NCBI GenBank assembly: GCA_040381555.1
Contig: JBEIHC010000003.1
Span: forward strand, 1-48,498
Direction: 5' to 3'
DNA length: 48,498 nt
Source of the DNA: CANHCC01 sp040381555
GTDB taxonomy: Bacteria > Bacteroidota > Bacteroidia > J057 > RFSG01
Shown: piece by piece, positions 7,497 through 15,040 of the stretch
Layout of the letters: every line of letters starts with the position of its first letter
Position numbering within the stretch: the first letter of the stretch is position 1
The notes under the pieces: generated by a model
The model's database searches: none
What the model saw: only the letters and a program-made list of their open reading frames with translations
What the model was told of the DNA's origin: nothing
Translations under genes and position numbers: made by a program

Positions 7497-8180
7497 TTAA
7501 AAAAACTTTTCTCCCAATTGGCTCATTCGGAGCAACAAGGGACAAACTTTATATCGTTCATCCCCAGTTTCTTGACGAATAGCTTGTAGTGTTTTTACAA
7601 CAAGTTCGAGTCCGATTTCATCCGCCCAAGCTAAAGGACCTTTGGGATAATTTACCCCTAGGAGCATGGCTGTATCAATTCCGGATTGCGAAGCACCTTT
7701 TTCTTGAAGTAAATACGCCGCTTCATTAATGATCATGCAGAGGATTCTGGGGCTGACCATTCCTGCCCGGTCTTCCACTTTGGTATAGGGGATTCCTAGT
7801 AATGACATTAGGTTGTCCAAAGTATCCGCATCCTTTTCTCTCAGAAGAGATACTTCGGCATGCGGTCGGGCCAGTAGGCCGGGCAATAGGTTCATGCCAA
7901 TGAGCACGCATTCTGGATCGATGCCAGAAAGTTGAACGATTGAAGCAAGGGATTGGAGAACCGACCGAACGATAACTGGGCGGTTTAGTAAAGAAGAATA
8001 GATTGCTACTCTATCAGGGAAAGCGTCTAGGTCTAAATCGACAATTAGGTTAAAGTGGCTGGCAAATTCGCTGGTAATAAGCTCAGGCGCGTGCCATTCC
8101 AGGCTATGTCTTTCAGGAATAATAGATTTGAAGGCTTCGAATGAGGCAGGTTGACCGGTAACAAGAATTTTCATCGACAT
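7497..8180 (-). CDS. 3-hydroxyacyl-CoA dehydrogenase-like protein (degenerate N-domain)
   Basis: 227 residues. The last ~95 (EDRAGMVSPRILCMIINEAAYLLQEKGASQ..., GVNYPKGPLAWADEIGLELVVKTL, then RYKVCPLLLRM) are the helical C-terminal dimerisation/substrate domain of 3-hydroxyacyl-CoA dehydrogenases. The N-terminal part retains the outline of the NAD-binding fold (MKILVTG at the front, LIGMNLLPGLLARPHAEVS before the linker) but has no GxGxxG loop and is ~60 residues shorter than usual. It may therefore not bind NAD normally. Short 3HCDH-family proteins like this occur in other Bacteroidota. It is divergent from ridA, with 87 bases between start codons. Confidence 0.75.
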   Translation of the reverse strand: MSMKILVTGQPASFEAFKSIIPERHSLEWHAPELITSEFASHFNLIVDLDLDAFPDRVAIYSSLLNRPVIVRSVLQSLASIVQLSGIDPECVLIGMNLLPGLLARPHAEVSLLREKDADTLDNLMSLLGIPYTKVEDRAGMVSPRILCMIINEAAYLLQEKGASQSGIDTAMLLGVNYPKGPLAWADEIGLELVVKTLQAIRQETGDERYKVCPLLLRMSQLGEKFF

Positions 8181-8203
8181 GGCTCAAAATTAATTAAATA
8201 ATT

Positions 8204-8239
8204 GGGTGCAGCACGCAATTGTACTAGGGTGCAGCACCC
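8204..8239. promoter_or_regulatory. Repeated palindromic site GGGTGCAGCAC in the divergent 3HCDH/ridA region
   Basis: GGGTGCAGCAC occurs at 8204-8214 and again at 8227-8237, 23 bases apart, about two helical turns. The second copy extends into a perfect 13-base palindrome, GGGTGCAGCACCC (8227-8239). The first is the imperfect version GGGTGCAGCACGC. The site lies between divergent start codons (8180 and 8268), a position suited to an operator for a dimeric regulator controlling both genes. The second copy could also form a small hairpin in a ridA leader. Confidence 0.4.
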
Positions 8240-8267
8240 GAGTGATTATATTCTTAATTTTACCTTC

Positions 8268-8648
8268 ATGGACAAGAAAGTTATTTTTACCGATAAGGCG
8301 CCGGCTCCTATCGGGCCATACAGTCAGGGAATACAGTCAGGGAATATGATCTTCCTCTCTGGTCAAATTGCCCTTAACCCAGAGACTGGGGAGCTGGTTC
8401 AGGGATCTATAGAGGCAGAAACCCATCAGGTAATGCGCAATATTCAGGCATTGTTGAGCTCGGCAGGGGTAAGTTTCGGCAATGTTGTCAAAACCACGAT
8501 TTTTCTAAAAGACATGAATGATTTTGGGCAGGTTAACCAGATTTATGGGTCCTACTTTAGTAGTGATTTTCCGGCAAGGGAGACTGTTCAGGTAGCGCGT
8601 TTGCCTAAAGATGTGCGAGTAGAAATTTCTGTTTTGGCTATCGTGTGA
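8268..8648 (+). CDS. ridA: RidA family reactive intermediate/imine deaminase
   Basis: 126 residues from the ATG at 8268, which gives the usual family length and N-terminus (MDKKVIFTDKAPAPIGPYSQ). A longer frame from 8202 would add 22 atypical residues through the operator region and is rejected. Signature segments are APAPIGPYSQ, FLSGQIALNP, VVKTTIFLKDMNDF and the active-site arginine in FPARETVQVARLPKDVRVEI. RidA hydrolyses 2-aminoacrylate and related enamine/imine by-products of PLP enzymes, protecting them from inactivation; it acts as a cytosolic trimer. The stop codon overlaps the GTG start of the next gene (GTGA), indicating translational coupling. Confidence 0.95.
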   Translation: MDKKVIFTDKAPAPIGPYSQGIQSGNMIFLSGQIALNPETGELVQGSIEAETHQVMRNIQALLSSAGVSFGNVVKTTIFLKDMNDFGQVNQIYGSYFSSDFPARETVQVARLPKDVRVEISVLAIV

Positions 8649-10084
8649 TTCTGGGCAATTCCTCTCAACGGAGTCTGTTTGTTTGGTCAGCTATTTTTCT
8701 AAGTATTTGGCCTTTAGTATTTTGGGATAATCCTTTCTTTTGGGATACCGTTTTATTTTCCCGACAGGCTGACTGGTATTTACAATCTGGGTTTAGTACC
8801 TTGATTTTACCCACAGAACTAGATGCTGGTCATCCGCCCTTATGGCCATTGTATCTTGCGCTGGGTTGGAAGATATTGGGGCAGCATTTAATTGTTTCTC
8901 ATTTACTCATGTTACCCATTTTAATCTGGCTGGCATGGGAGTTGAGTCATCTAGTTACTCAATTTGTTTCGGCGCCTCATCGAAATTGGGCAATGGCTTG
9001 TGCAGTGGCAGTACCTGGATTATTGGCTCAGGCAACCCTATTTTCAAATGATATTTTGTTGGCTGCTAGCTTACTGGGGGTATTGAATGCTTTACAGAAG
9101 GAAAAGTATTGGAAAATCGCCTTATGCCTAAGTTTGGCAGGCATGAGCAGCCTTCGAGGCATAATGATTGCACCCGCCGTTCTGATGTACGCATGGATTT
9201 TTTTTCCTCAATTCCGCTTACAATTCTCCCTTTATTTATGGGGTGCTGCAGCCAATATTCCTCTGGTGGTTTGGTTTGGCTGGCATTGGGTGCAAACGGG
9301 TTGGCTTACGCATCCGATCAGTAGTAATTGGAGTTCTCAGCATGAGTTGGGCAATTTAGATACCTGGGTACATAATTTTCTTACCATTGGATTTCGATTT
9401 GCCGATCAGGGGAGAATCGTTTTATGGGTAGGTATCTTTTGGGTTTGGCTACATGGGAAATGGAAGTATAGTTCTGAACTTACTCAACTGATTGGATTAT
9501 TTCTTCTACTGACACTTTGGTTGAGTTTGGTCTTTATTCCATTTCAGAATCCTCCTGGGCATCGGTATTTTTTGTTGGAGTTTATTCTCTTGGCAATCCT
9601 CTCTGTCCAGATAATCTTTCAGACCTGGCCAGATTCCATCAAGGTAAAAATACTGGTGCTGATATCCTTTCTGAGTGGGCATTTTTGGATTTATCCCGAG
9701 TCTATTTCAAAAGGCTGGGATTCAACTCTGTCTTATGTGAATTGGTCACAAGAGAGGCTAGAGGCTGTGAATTATTTGAAAGAAAATCAGATTCCTCCAG
9801 AGTTTGTGGGCTCGGCATTTCCATTGGTTCATTCAGGGAAATACACCCATTTGAATGAGGAGGTTTGGCGTTTTTCTGAAATGGATTTATCTAAAAATCC
9901 TTACATTCTATATTCTAATTTATGCAATGGAGTTTCAGAATCCACTTTAAAGATTCTGAATAGGGAATGGGATGTGGAGCGTAGTTGGGGAAGTTGGCCG
10001 GTATATTTTATTTTGTATCGCAATCCGGAGCAATTTCCTGTAGAACCCAAGCAAACGCCAGAGATGGCTATTGTCGAGCTTTAA
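8645..10084 (+). CDS. GT-C fold membrane glycosyltransferase (PMT/ArnT-like)
   Basis: 479 residues from a GTG that overlaps the ridA stop by four bases. The protein is hydrophobic with roughly ten membrane helices. The first external loop after helix 1 carries WDTVLFSRQADWYLQSG and then DAGHPPLWPLYLALGWKILG, the pattern of the PMT_2/glycosyltransferase-39 group, where an acidic residue in the first loop is catalytic and polyprenyl-phosphate sugars are donors. A soluble C-terminal part of ~110 residues follows the last helix. Acceptor and sugar cannot be read from the sequence. The last 17 bases overlap the end of convergent tpiA. Confidence 0.7.
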   Translation: MILGNSSQRSLFVWSAIFLSIWPLVFWDNPFFWDTVLFSRQADWYLQSGFSTLILPTELDAGHPPLWPLYLALGWKILGQHLIVSHLLMLPILIWLAWELSHLVTQFVSAPHRNWAMACAVAVPGLLAQATLFSNDILLAASLLGVLNALQKEKYWKIALCLSLAGMSSLRGIMIAPAVLMYAWIFFPQFRLQFSLYLWGAAANIPLVVWFGWHWVQTGWLTHPISSNWSSQHELGNLDTWVHNFLTIGFRFADQGRIVLWVGIFWVWLHGKWKYSSELTQLIGLFLLLTLWLSLVFIPFQNPPGHRYFLLEFILLAILSVQIIFQTWPDSIKVKILVLISFLSGHFWIYPESISKGWDSTLSYVNWSQERLEAVNYLKENQIPPEFVGSAFPLVHSGKYTHLNEEVWRFSEMDLSKNPYILYSNLCNGVSESTLKILNREWDVERSWGSWPVYFILYRNPEQFPVEPKQTPEMAIVEL

Positions 10085-10835
10085 TAATTTCAAAGAAGTC
10101 AGCAGCTTTCAGGCTGGCTCCGCCTACTAGTCCTCCATCGATATCTGCACAAGCAAATAGGGTAGCTGCGTTTGCAGCATTAACACTTCCCCCATATAAA
10201 ATAGGAATGCTCTGCGCCAATGTTCCATATTTTTCTGTCAGCAATTTTCGAATGTAGGCATGAACTTCCTGAGCTTGTTCGGGGGAAGCTGTTTTGCCGG
10301 TACCGATTGCCCATACAGGCTCATAGGCAATGACTACTCCGGCCATTTCCGAGAGGGAAAGATGAAACAGACCTTTCGTTAATTGGGATTCAATAACAGA
10401 GAAAGTTTGGTTGCTTTCTCTTTCGGAAAGGCTTTCGCCGATGCAAAAAATGGGAGCCAGTGCATTTCGAATGGCGGCATTGACTTTAGCTGCCAAAAGG
10501 GCATCTGATTCTCCATAGATTGCTCTTCTTTCGGAGTGCCCAATAAGGGTATAAGCGGCTCCAGTTGATCTTATCATGCCACCAGAGATTTCGCCTGTAA
10601 AAGCGCCTTGGTCTGATTCATGCAAGTTTTGGGCACAAGTTGAAAATGCAGGATGGTCTTCAAGTAAATCGGTAACCTTTGCTAAATGAATGGCAGGGGT
10701 AGCCAGGATAATTCGGACGGATGAATTATTGGATAAAGGCTTATATAGCTCAGTAAGTTGATTGACTAAGTTGATGCCTTCAGAAAGGCTTAAGTGCATT
10801 TTCCAATTTCCGGCAACGATTTTAATTCTTGACAT
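10068..10835 (-). CDS. tpiA: Triosephosphate isomerase
   Basis: 255 residues, normal length. The catalytic residues are present: K12 in AGNWKMH, H100 in TLIGHSERR and E172 in AYEPVWAIGTG. The phosphate-binding loop ends are GTGKTASPEQAQE and YGGSVNAANA, with GLVGGASL near the C-terminus. It interconverts dihydroxyacetone phosphate and glyceraldehyde 3-phosphate in glycolysis and gluconeogenesis as a cytosolic dimer. A perfect minus-strand TAAGTTTG -7 element is at 10891-10898, about 55 bases upstream of the start. The 3' end overlaps the convergent glycosyltransferase gene by 17 bases. Confidence 0.98.
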   Translation of the reverse strand: MSRIKIVAGNWKMHLSLSEGINLVNQLTELYKPLSNNSSVRIILATPAIHLAKVTDLLEDHPAFSTCAQNLHESDQGAFTGEISGGMIRSTGAAYTLIGHSERRAIYGESDALLAAKVNAAIRNALAPIFCIGESLSERESNQTFSVIESQLTKGLFHLSLSEMAGVVIAYEPVWAIGTGKTASPEQAQEVHAYIRKLLTEKYGTLAQSIPILYGGSVNAANAATLFACADIDGGLVGGASLKAADFFEIIKARQ

Positions 10836-10890
10836 AGGATACCTTAATAAGATTTACAGCGGGCAACGAATTTCTTTCAAAGCCCGGCTG

Positions 10891-10898
10891 CAAACTTA
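10891..10898 (-). promoter_or_regulatory. -7 element (TAAGTTTG) upstream of tpiA
   Basis: The minus strand reads TAAGTTTG, a full match to TAnnTTTG. The expected -33 box is weak (CTG about 19 bases upstream). The predicted start point near 10885 gives a ~50-base leader. Confidence 0.45.
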
Positions 10899-10934
10899 CA
10901 CAGTTAGGGTGAATTTTCAGCTACCTAGGCCCCT

Positions 10935-11354
10935 TCAAAATGGCAAATCATCCTCTTGAGCTACAACTGGGGGGGGAGTTGTTCTCTCCTCAGTTTTGGT
11001 GTAGGAGGATTCCTTTCCATTGTTTTCACTGGAGGAGCTGCCACCGAGTAGTTCTACTCTTACAACTCGAAGGTCCAGGCTGGCAGCGGGTTGATTTTGA
11101 GAGCTGCTCATGTAGGCGTCCACAGAAGGCGTTCCTTCAACAAAAATTTGAGTGCCCGTCCGAAGATAGGGGACAATATTGGTATTGTCATTCCAATAGC
11201 TGCACCTGACCCAAGTTGTCCGGGATTGTTGATTCCCTTGAGAATCCCGATACTTCTCTGAGTGGGCAACATTAAAGGCAATTACCTTCTTTCCATTTAC
11301 ATCGCGAACTTCGGCATCCTTGCCGAGATGTCCAATTACCATTAGTTTGATCAT
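10935..11354 (-). CDS. ssb: Single-stranded DNA-binding protein
   Basis: 139 residues. The N-terminal ~105 residues form the OB fold: IKLMVIGHLGKDAEVR, VIAFNVAHSEKYRD, TTWVRCSYWND, LRTGTQIFVEGTPSVDAY. It is followed by a short disordered linker rich in S, E and T and the conserved acidic tip DDLPF, which docks partner proteins of replication and repair. The length is at the short end for bacterial SSB. The 99-base gap to tpiA downstream and the 197 bases upstream make it probably a separate transcription unit. Confidence 0.95.
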   Translation of the reverse strand: MIKLMVIGHLGKDAEVRDVNGKKVIAFNVAHSEKYRDSQGNQQSRTTWVRCSYWNDNTNIVPYLRTGTQIFVEGTPSVDAYMSSSQNQPAASLDLRVVRVELLGGSSSSENNGKESSYTKTEERTTPPPVVAQEDDLPF

Positions 11355-11514
11355 AAGAATTACAATTAAGTTTGAAAGATGCTGCTAATTTACCTAAAGG
11401 GTCAGAATAAATTTCCGGACATTTTGGGGTAAAAAATGCTCGAAAAAAGGCCATGAAAATCAAGGTGAATGTCAATTATTGTGTAAAATGACACCTGTTT
11501 CGATTCGGATCAAT

Positions 11515-11526
11515 AATCTATAGATT
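11515..11526. promoter_or_regulatory. Perfect 12-bp palindrome AATCTATAGATT upstream of ssb
   Basis: AATCTATAGATT is its own reverse complement. It lies in the 197-base gap between the GNAT gene (ends 11552) and the ssb start (11354), both on the minus strand. It could be an operator for ssb or just AT-rich chance; no other convincing signal was seen in this gap. Confidence 0.25.
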
Positions 11527-11551
11527 CAATAGGGACGGTACTTTCCGAGAG

Positions 11552-11983
11552 TTATTCCGGCTTTATCCAAGTCATTTTGAAGTGCGGAATTTCGCACTCA
11601 AAAAAACGCTCTCCTTCCTTCATGAAATTATATTTTTCGTAGAAACCAATAGCTGATTCTTGCGCATGTAAGTACACAGGATAGGCAGCAGGCAGCTCTT
11701 GAAGGATTTTGTTTAGCACAGCCGCTCCGATACCTTTTTTACGATAGGGGAGCAGTACGGCAAATCGTTCCAGCTTAATACTCTGCCAGGGCGTAATTCT
11801 CCAACGGGCACATCCGGCAGGTTTTCCTTCGTATAGGGCCAGATAATGGTGAGATATTGGCTCATACCCATCATATTCCTCTATTTCTGGCACCTGTTGT
11901 TCTTCTATAAAAACTTTTCTTCGGATGTCATATACTGCCTCAAACTCTTCATCCTGTGAAGCCTGAAAAACTTCTATATTCAT
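11552..11983 (-). CDS. GNAT family N-acetyltransferase (YjcF/ElaA-like)
   Basis: 143 residues from the ATG at 11981-11983, five bases after the stop of the upstream lipoprotein gene. A longer frame from 12049 runs back into that gene and is rejected. The GNAT fold is shown by the N-terminal IRRKVFIEEQQVP segment, typical of the YjcF/ElaA subgroup, the beta4 strand LERFAVLLPYRKKGIGAAVLNKIL with the acetyl-CoA pyrophosphate loop (RKKGIG), and the C-terminal AIGFYEKYNFMKEGE. It transfers an acetyl group from acetyl-CoA to an unidentified amine. Co-transcription with the lipoprotein is likely from the spacing. Confidence 0.85.
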   Translation of the reverse strand: MNIEVFQASQDEEFEAVYDIRRKVFIEEQQVPEIEEYDGYEPISHHYLALYEGKPAGCARWRITPWQSIKLERFAVLLPYRKKGIGAAVLNKILQELPAAYPVYLHAQESAIGFYEKYNFMKEGERFFECEIPHFKMTWIKPE

Positions 11984-11988
11984 TTTTA

Positions 11989-12828
11989 TTATTTGAGGGT
12001 GAATGGATAGGATTTTCCTTGGATAATCATTGTTGCCTCGTTGTCGCAATTCCCCGTTCCATAATCTAGGGTTCTGACTTCACTGCCATTGCGACGAAGT
12101 TCTATTTTACCCGCGGAGAAATATCGGCAATCGGGGCGGAATTTCAAGGGTTGGGTAATGATGGTTGAGAATAAATTCCCCTTACGGTCGGAGCCACTAG
12201 TAGCCCCTTTGATCAAGAACTCATCATCATTGAATATCATAGGTGTTTCATGCCCACGAACCAGTTCTTGTGTTCTATCCGATTTAAAATCTACAACCCC
12301 ATCGGCGCCCAATATTTTACATTCTAAGACTTCTACTCGCATTACAGGATGACCCATAGGAGGCTTTCTGCCTAGGTTTGTTTCTCTATGCTGATAAGTC
12401 CAACGAACATTATTGATGAAGAAGCTGTCTGCAATAATTTGCTTGTAGGAGAGCGAATCCCATGGATTTCCTGTCCAGGTCATGATCAGCCTTCCCTTTC
12501 TGGTTTTACCATCAAAGCATACGCAACCAGTTTGACCGAAATCAATGATGTATTTTTTGGGGTTACTGAGAGTATCTAAGGTCTCGACAGCACAGGAAGG
12601 AACATCAAAAGTATCTGTTCCATTTGTTTTCGCACCTAAGCGCCTGTCCCATCCCCCCTTACTCATGGTAAAGATGGTATTACTTTCCGTTTCGCCCCGA
12701 TTATTGTCGGTCGCAGTTATTAATTCATCAGTAGAATTGATGCTGTTAGTAGTTTCCTCTTCTTTTTTACAGGCAGCAAACACTAAAAAGGAAGCTAAAA
12801 TGAGGTAGTAAAAGAATTTAGGTTTCAT
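11989..12828 (-). CDS. Bacteroidota lipoprotein of unknown function
   Basis: 279 residues with a clear lipoprotein signal: MKPKFFYYLILASFLVFAAC, cleavage before the Cys in the lipobox VFAAC, followed by a charged KKEEE stretch. The mature part has a recurring pattern, IIDFGQTGCVCFDGKTRKG and later TLDYGTGNCDNEATM, that I associate with a group of Bacteroidota lipoproteins of unknown role; the paired short-spaced cysteines probably form disulfides. No catalytic site is visible. It is followed at once by the GNAT gene (5 bases) and is divergent from the TPR-phosphatase gene, with only 41 bases between start codons. Confidence 0.75.
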   Translation of the reverse strand: MKPKFFYYLILASFLVFAACKKEEETTNSINSTDELITATDNNRGETESNTIFTMSKGGWDRRLGAKTNGTDTFDVPSCAVETLDTLSNPKKYIIDFGQTGCVCFDGKTRKGRLIMTWTGNPWDSLSYKQIIADSFFINNVRWTYQHRETNLGRKPPMGHPVMRVEVLECKILGADGVVDFKSDRTQELVRGHETPMIFNDDEFLIKGATSGSDRKGNLFSTIITQPLKFRPDCRYFSAGKIELRRNGSEVRTLDYGTGNCDNEATMIIQGKSYPFTLK

Positions 12829-12869
12829 GAATAAAGTATTTAGGTTAAATTTAAGAAATTTTATAAGGA

Positions 12870-14882
12870 GTGGTTTATAATATTCTAAAAAAAATTAATA
12901 ATCTTTTTTTGAGCCTGATTTTAGGTAGCTGGATGGGTCTTTATGCTCAGTCCAATCCAACTGAATCTCCGGAAGTTAAGGAATTGCTGGGCATATTGGA
13001 TTCTGCCAAAGGAAGTAACCGGGTTACCACTCTGAACAAACTATTTATTGCCACCTATTACACCGATCCTATGCGTGCCTTTGGATTTGTGACGGATGCC
13101 CTATCGACTGCACGAGAGGTTAAGGATGAAAAAGGAGAGGCTTACAGCCATAGCAATCTGGGGATATTTTTTTTAGATCGGGCAAATTACGCTTCTTCTT
13201 TCGAGCAATTTATGGAAGCCTTAAAAATTCGGGAGAGGAGAAAGGATAGTTCTGGCTTATCAGATATTTACACCAATTTAGGAATGCTGTATCAATATCA
13301 GGAATTATTTCCAAAGGCAATTGAATACCTTTATCGGTCATTGGTTTTAGATAGATTGATTGGGGATTCAGTTGCTATTGGCTATACTTGTAATAACTTG
13401 GGTAATGCTTGGATGGCTTTTGAAGAATTGGATTCAGCGCGTAAATATTTGCATTTAGCCTTAATCTATAAAGCTTCGGATGAATATAGTTTGCCCAGCA
13501 CCTTGGATAACCTTGGAAAGTTATATCTGAAACAGGGTAAAGAAACGGAAGCAGAAGAATACTACAATCGCGCTCTTAAGATTCGAAAGAAATCAGATAA
13601 TCTGTTGGGGATAGCAGAAAGTATGATGCGATTGGCAGAGATAGAATTGAATCGGGGTAATGCTGGAAAAGCTATTTCTTATGGGCAAGAGGGTTATACT
13701 ATTGCTGCGCAGCTCAATAGTGCGGAATTGTTACCCGAAGCCGCCCGATTAATTGCACGCGCCTATCATCTATCTAAAAAAAATGCAGATGCTTATATTT
13801 GGCTCGAGCGCTATTTACATTTAAAAGACAGTTTATTCAGCACTGAAATTCTTACCCGTATTGTCGGCATGGAGGCTGCAGGTAAAATACAGAATCAAAA
13901 AACAGAGATTGAACTCTTAAAAAGTCAAAAGGAATTGGCTCAGGCAGAAGCTGACCGAAGGAGATTATTTCTTTGGGCTCTCTTTGGCGGAATGATCTTA
14001 TTGGTCTTACTGGCAATCGTTTATTATAGCAGATACAAAACAAAGAAAAGGGCTAATGCCATCTTGCAAGCCCGAAATAGTGAAATTGAAGAAAAGAATC
14101 TTGTTATCGGGAGGCAACACCAGTTGATAAAAGACAGTATTATTTATGCGCGCAATATTCAGGAGTCTTTCTTGCCATCCAAGCATCTACCGCCTTTAGC
14201 AGGAGGGGAGATGTTTATAATCAATCAACCCCGAGATATTGTGAGCGGGGATTTTTATTGGATTGATTTTATTCAGGGTAAAATGATTTTTGCCTTAGCA
14301 GATGGAACGGGTCATGGGGTGCCGGGAGCCTTTATTTCTTTAATTGGAATAACCCTTATTAAAACTTCCTTAAGAGAATTGCCAGATGCCACACCGGATA
14401 AACGATTAGCCTGGTTGCATGCTGAGGTTATAAAGGCTTTGGGAAATCAGAATCAGCGCGTTGATTTCTCTGAGGGGATGGACATTGCTTTGATTAGCTA
14501 TGACCCGAATACAAAAGTACTGGAATTTGCCGGAGCTCAAAGACCTTTGGTTTTGTTTCAACAACAAGAAATGCGGGTGATTAAGGGCGATCGAATTTCT
14601 TTAGGGGACAAAAGAATGATAGATCCAGCATTTACCCTTCATCGATTTTCCATTCAAGAGGGTGATTCTTTATATCTTTTTACGGATGGGCTGACTGATT
14701 TATTGGGAGGCCCTAAGCGCCGGCGCATCACTACTCCTCATTTCCTGAACTGGTTGGCAGAAATTAACTTGCAAAAATTTGAGTTCCGAGAGGGGGAATT
14801 AAAGCAGAAAATTCACAATTGGAAAGCCGATTCTCCTCAAGCAGATGACATCTTGATTTCCGGAATAGAATTTTTGAGTTGA
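12870..14882 (+). CDS. TPR-repeat membrane protein with SpoIIE-type PP2C phosphatase domain
   Basis: 670 residues from a GTG; this start gives a proper signal peptide (ILKKINNLFLSLILGSWMGLYAQS). Periplasmic residues ~30-340 hold about seven TPR units (e.g. GEAYSHSNLGIFFLDRANYA, AIGYTCNNLGNAWMAFEELD, LPSTLDNLGKLYLKQGKETE). A membrane helix follows at ~366-388, a coiled coil (~390-425), then a SpoIIE/PP2C domain (~430-670) with the metal-site motifs VSGDFYW, LADGTGHGVPGAF, GMDIALI, LFTDGLTDLLGG and ADDILI. It is a sensor that likely links a periplasmic protein-protein signal to Ser/Thr dephosphorylation, usually of an anti-sigma-antagonist partner; none is encoded nearby. Such proteins are common in Bacteroidota. 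Confidence 0.88.
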   Translation: MVYNILKKINNLFLSLILGSWMGLYAQSNPTESPEVKELLGILDSAKGSNRVTTLNKLFIATYYTDPMRAFGFVTDALSTAREVKDEKGEAYSHSNLGIFFLDRANYASSFEQFMEALKIRERRKDSSGLSDIYTNLGMLYQYQELFPKAIEYLYRSLVLDRLIGDSVAIGYTCNNLGNAWMAFEELDSARKYLHLALIYKASDEYSLPSTLDNLGKLYLKQGKETEAEEYYNRALKIRKKSDNLLGIAESMMRLAEIELNRGNAGKAISYGQEGYTIAAQLNSAELLPEAARLIARAYHLSKKNADAYIWLERYLHLKDSLFSTEILTRIVGMEAAGKIQNQKTEIELLKSQKELAQAEADRRRLFLWALFGGMILLVLLAIVYYSRYKTKKRANAILQARNSEIEEKNLVIGRQHQLIKDSIIYARNIQESFLPSKHLPPLAGGEMFIINQPRDIVSGDFYWIDFIQGKMIFALADGTGHGVPGAFISLIGITLIKTSLRELPDATPDKRLAWLHAEVIKALGNQNQRVDFSEGMDIALISYDPNTKVLEFAGAQRPLVLFQQQEMRVIKGDRISLGDKRMIDPAFTLHRFSIQEGDSLYLFTDGLTDLLGGPKRRRITTPHFLNWLAEINLQKFEFREGELKQKIHNWKADSPQADDILISGIEFLS

Positions 14883-14961
14883 GGCTAAGGAAGGCCTGTT
14901 ATTATTGATGGTTGGGGCCATTATTTTTATAAAATAATATATTATAAAAAAATATACTAAA

Positions 14962-14987
14962 AATGGGACGTTTTTTTTCGTCCTATT
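14962..14987 (+). terminator. Possible terminator hairpin between the TPR-phosphatase and comEC
   Basis: AATGGGACG (14962-14970) pairs with CGTCCTATT (14979-14987), nine pairs including one G-U, around a loop of eight T. The run of T is in the loop rather than after the stem, so the element is not a textbook terminator. It lies 80 bases after one gene and 54 before the next. Confidence 0.35.
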
Positions 14988-15040
14988 TTGTCTTCATTTG
15001 TCCGGTAAAGTGAAATAATCTTTAGGTAGCTTCGCAAATT

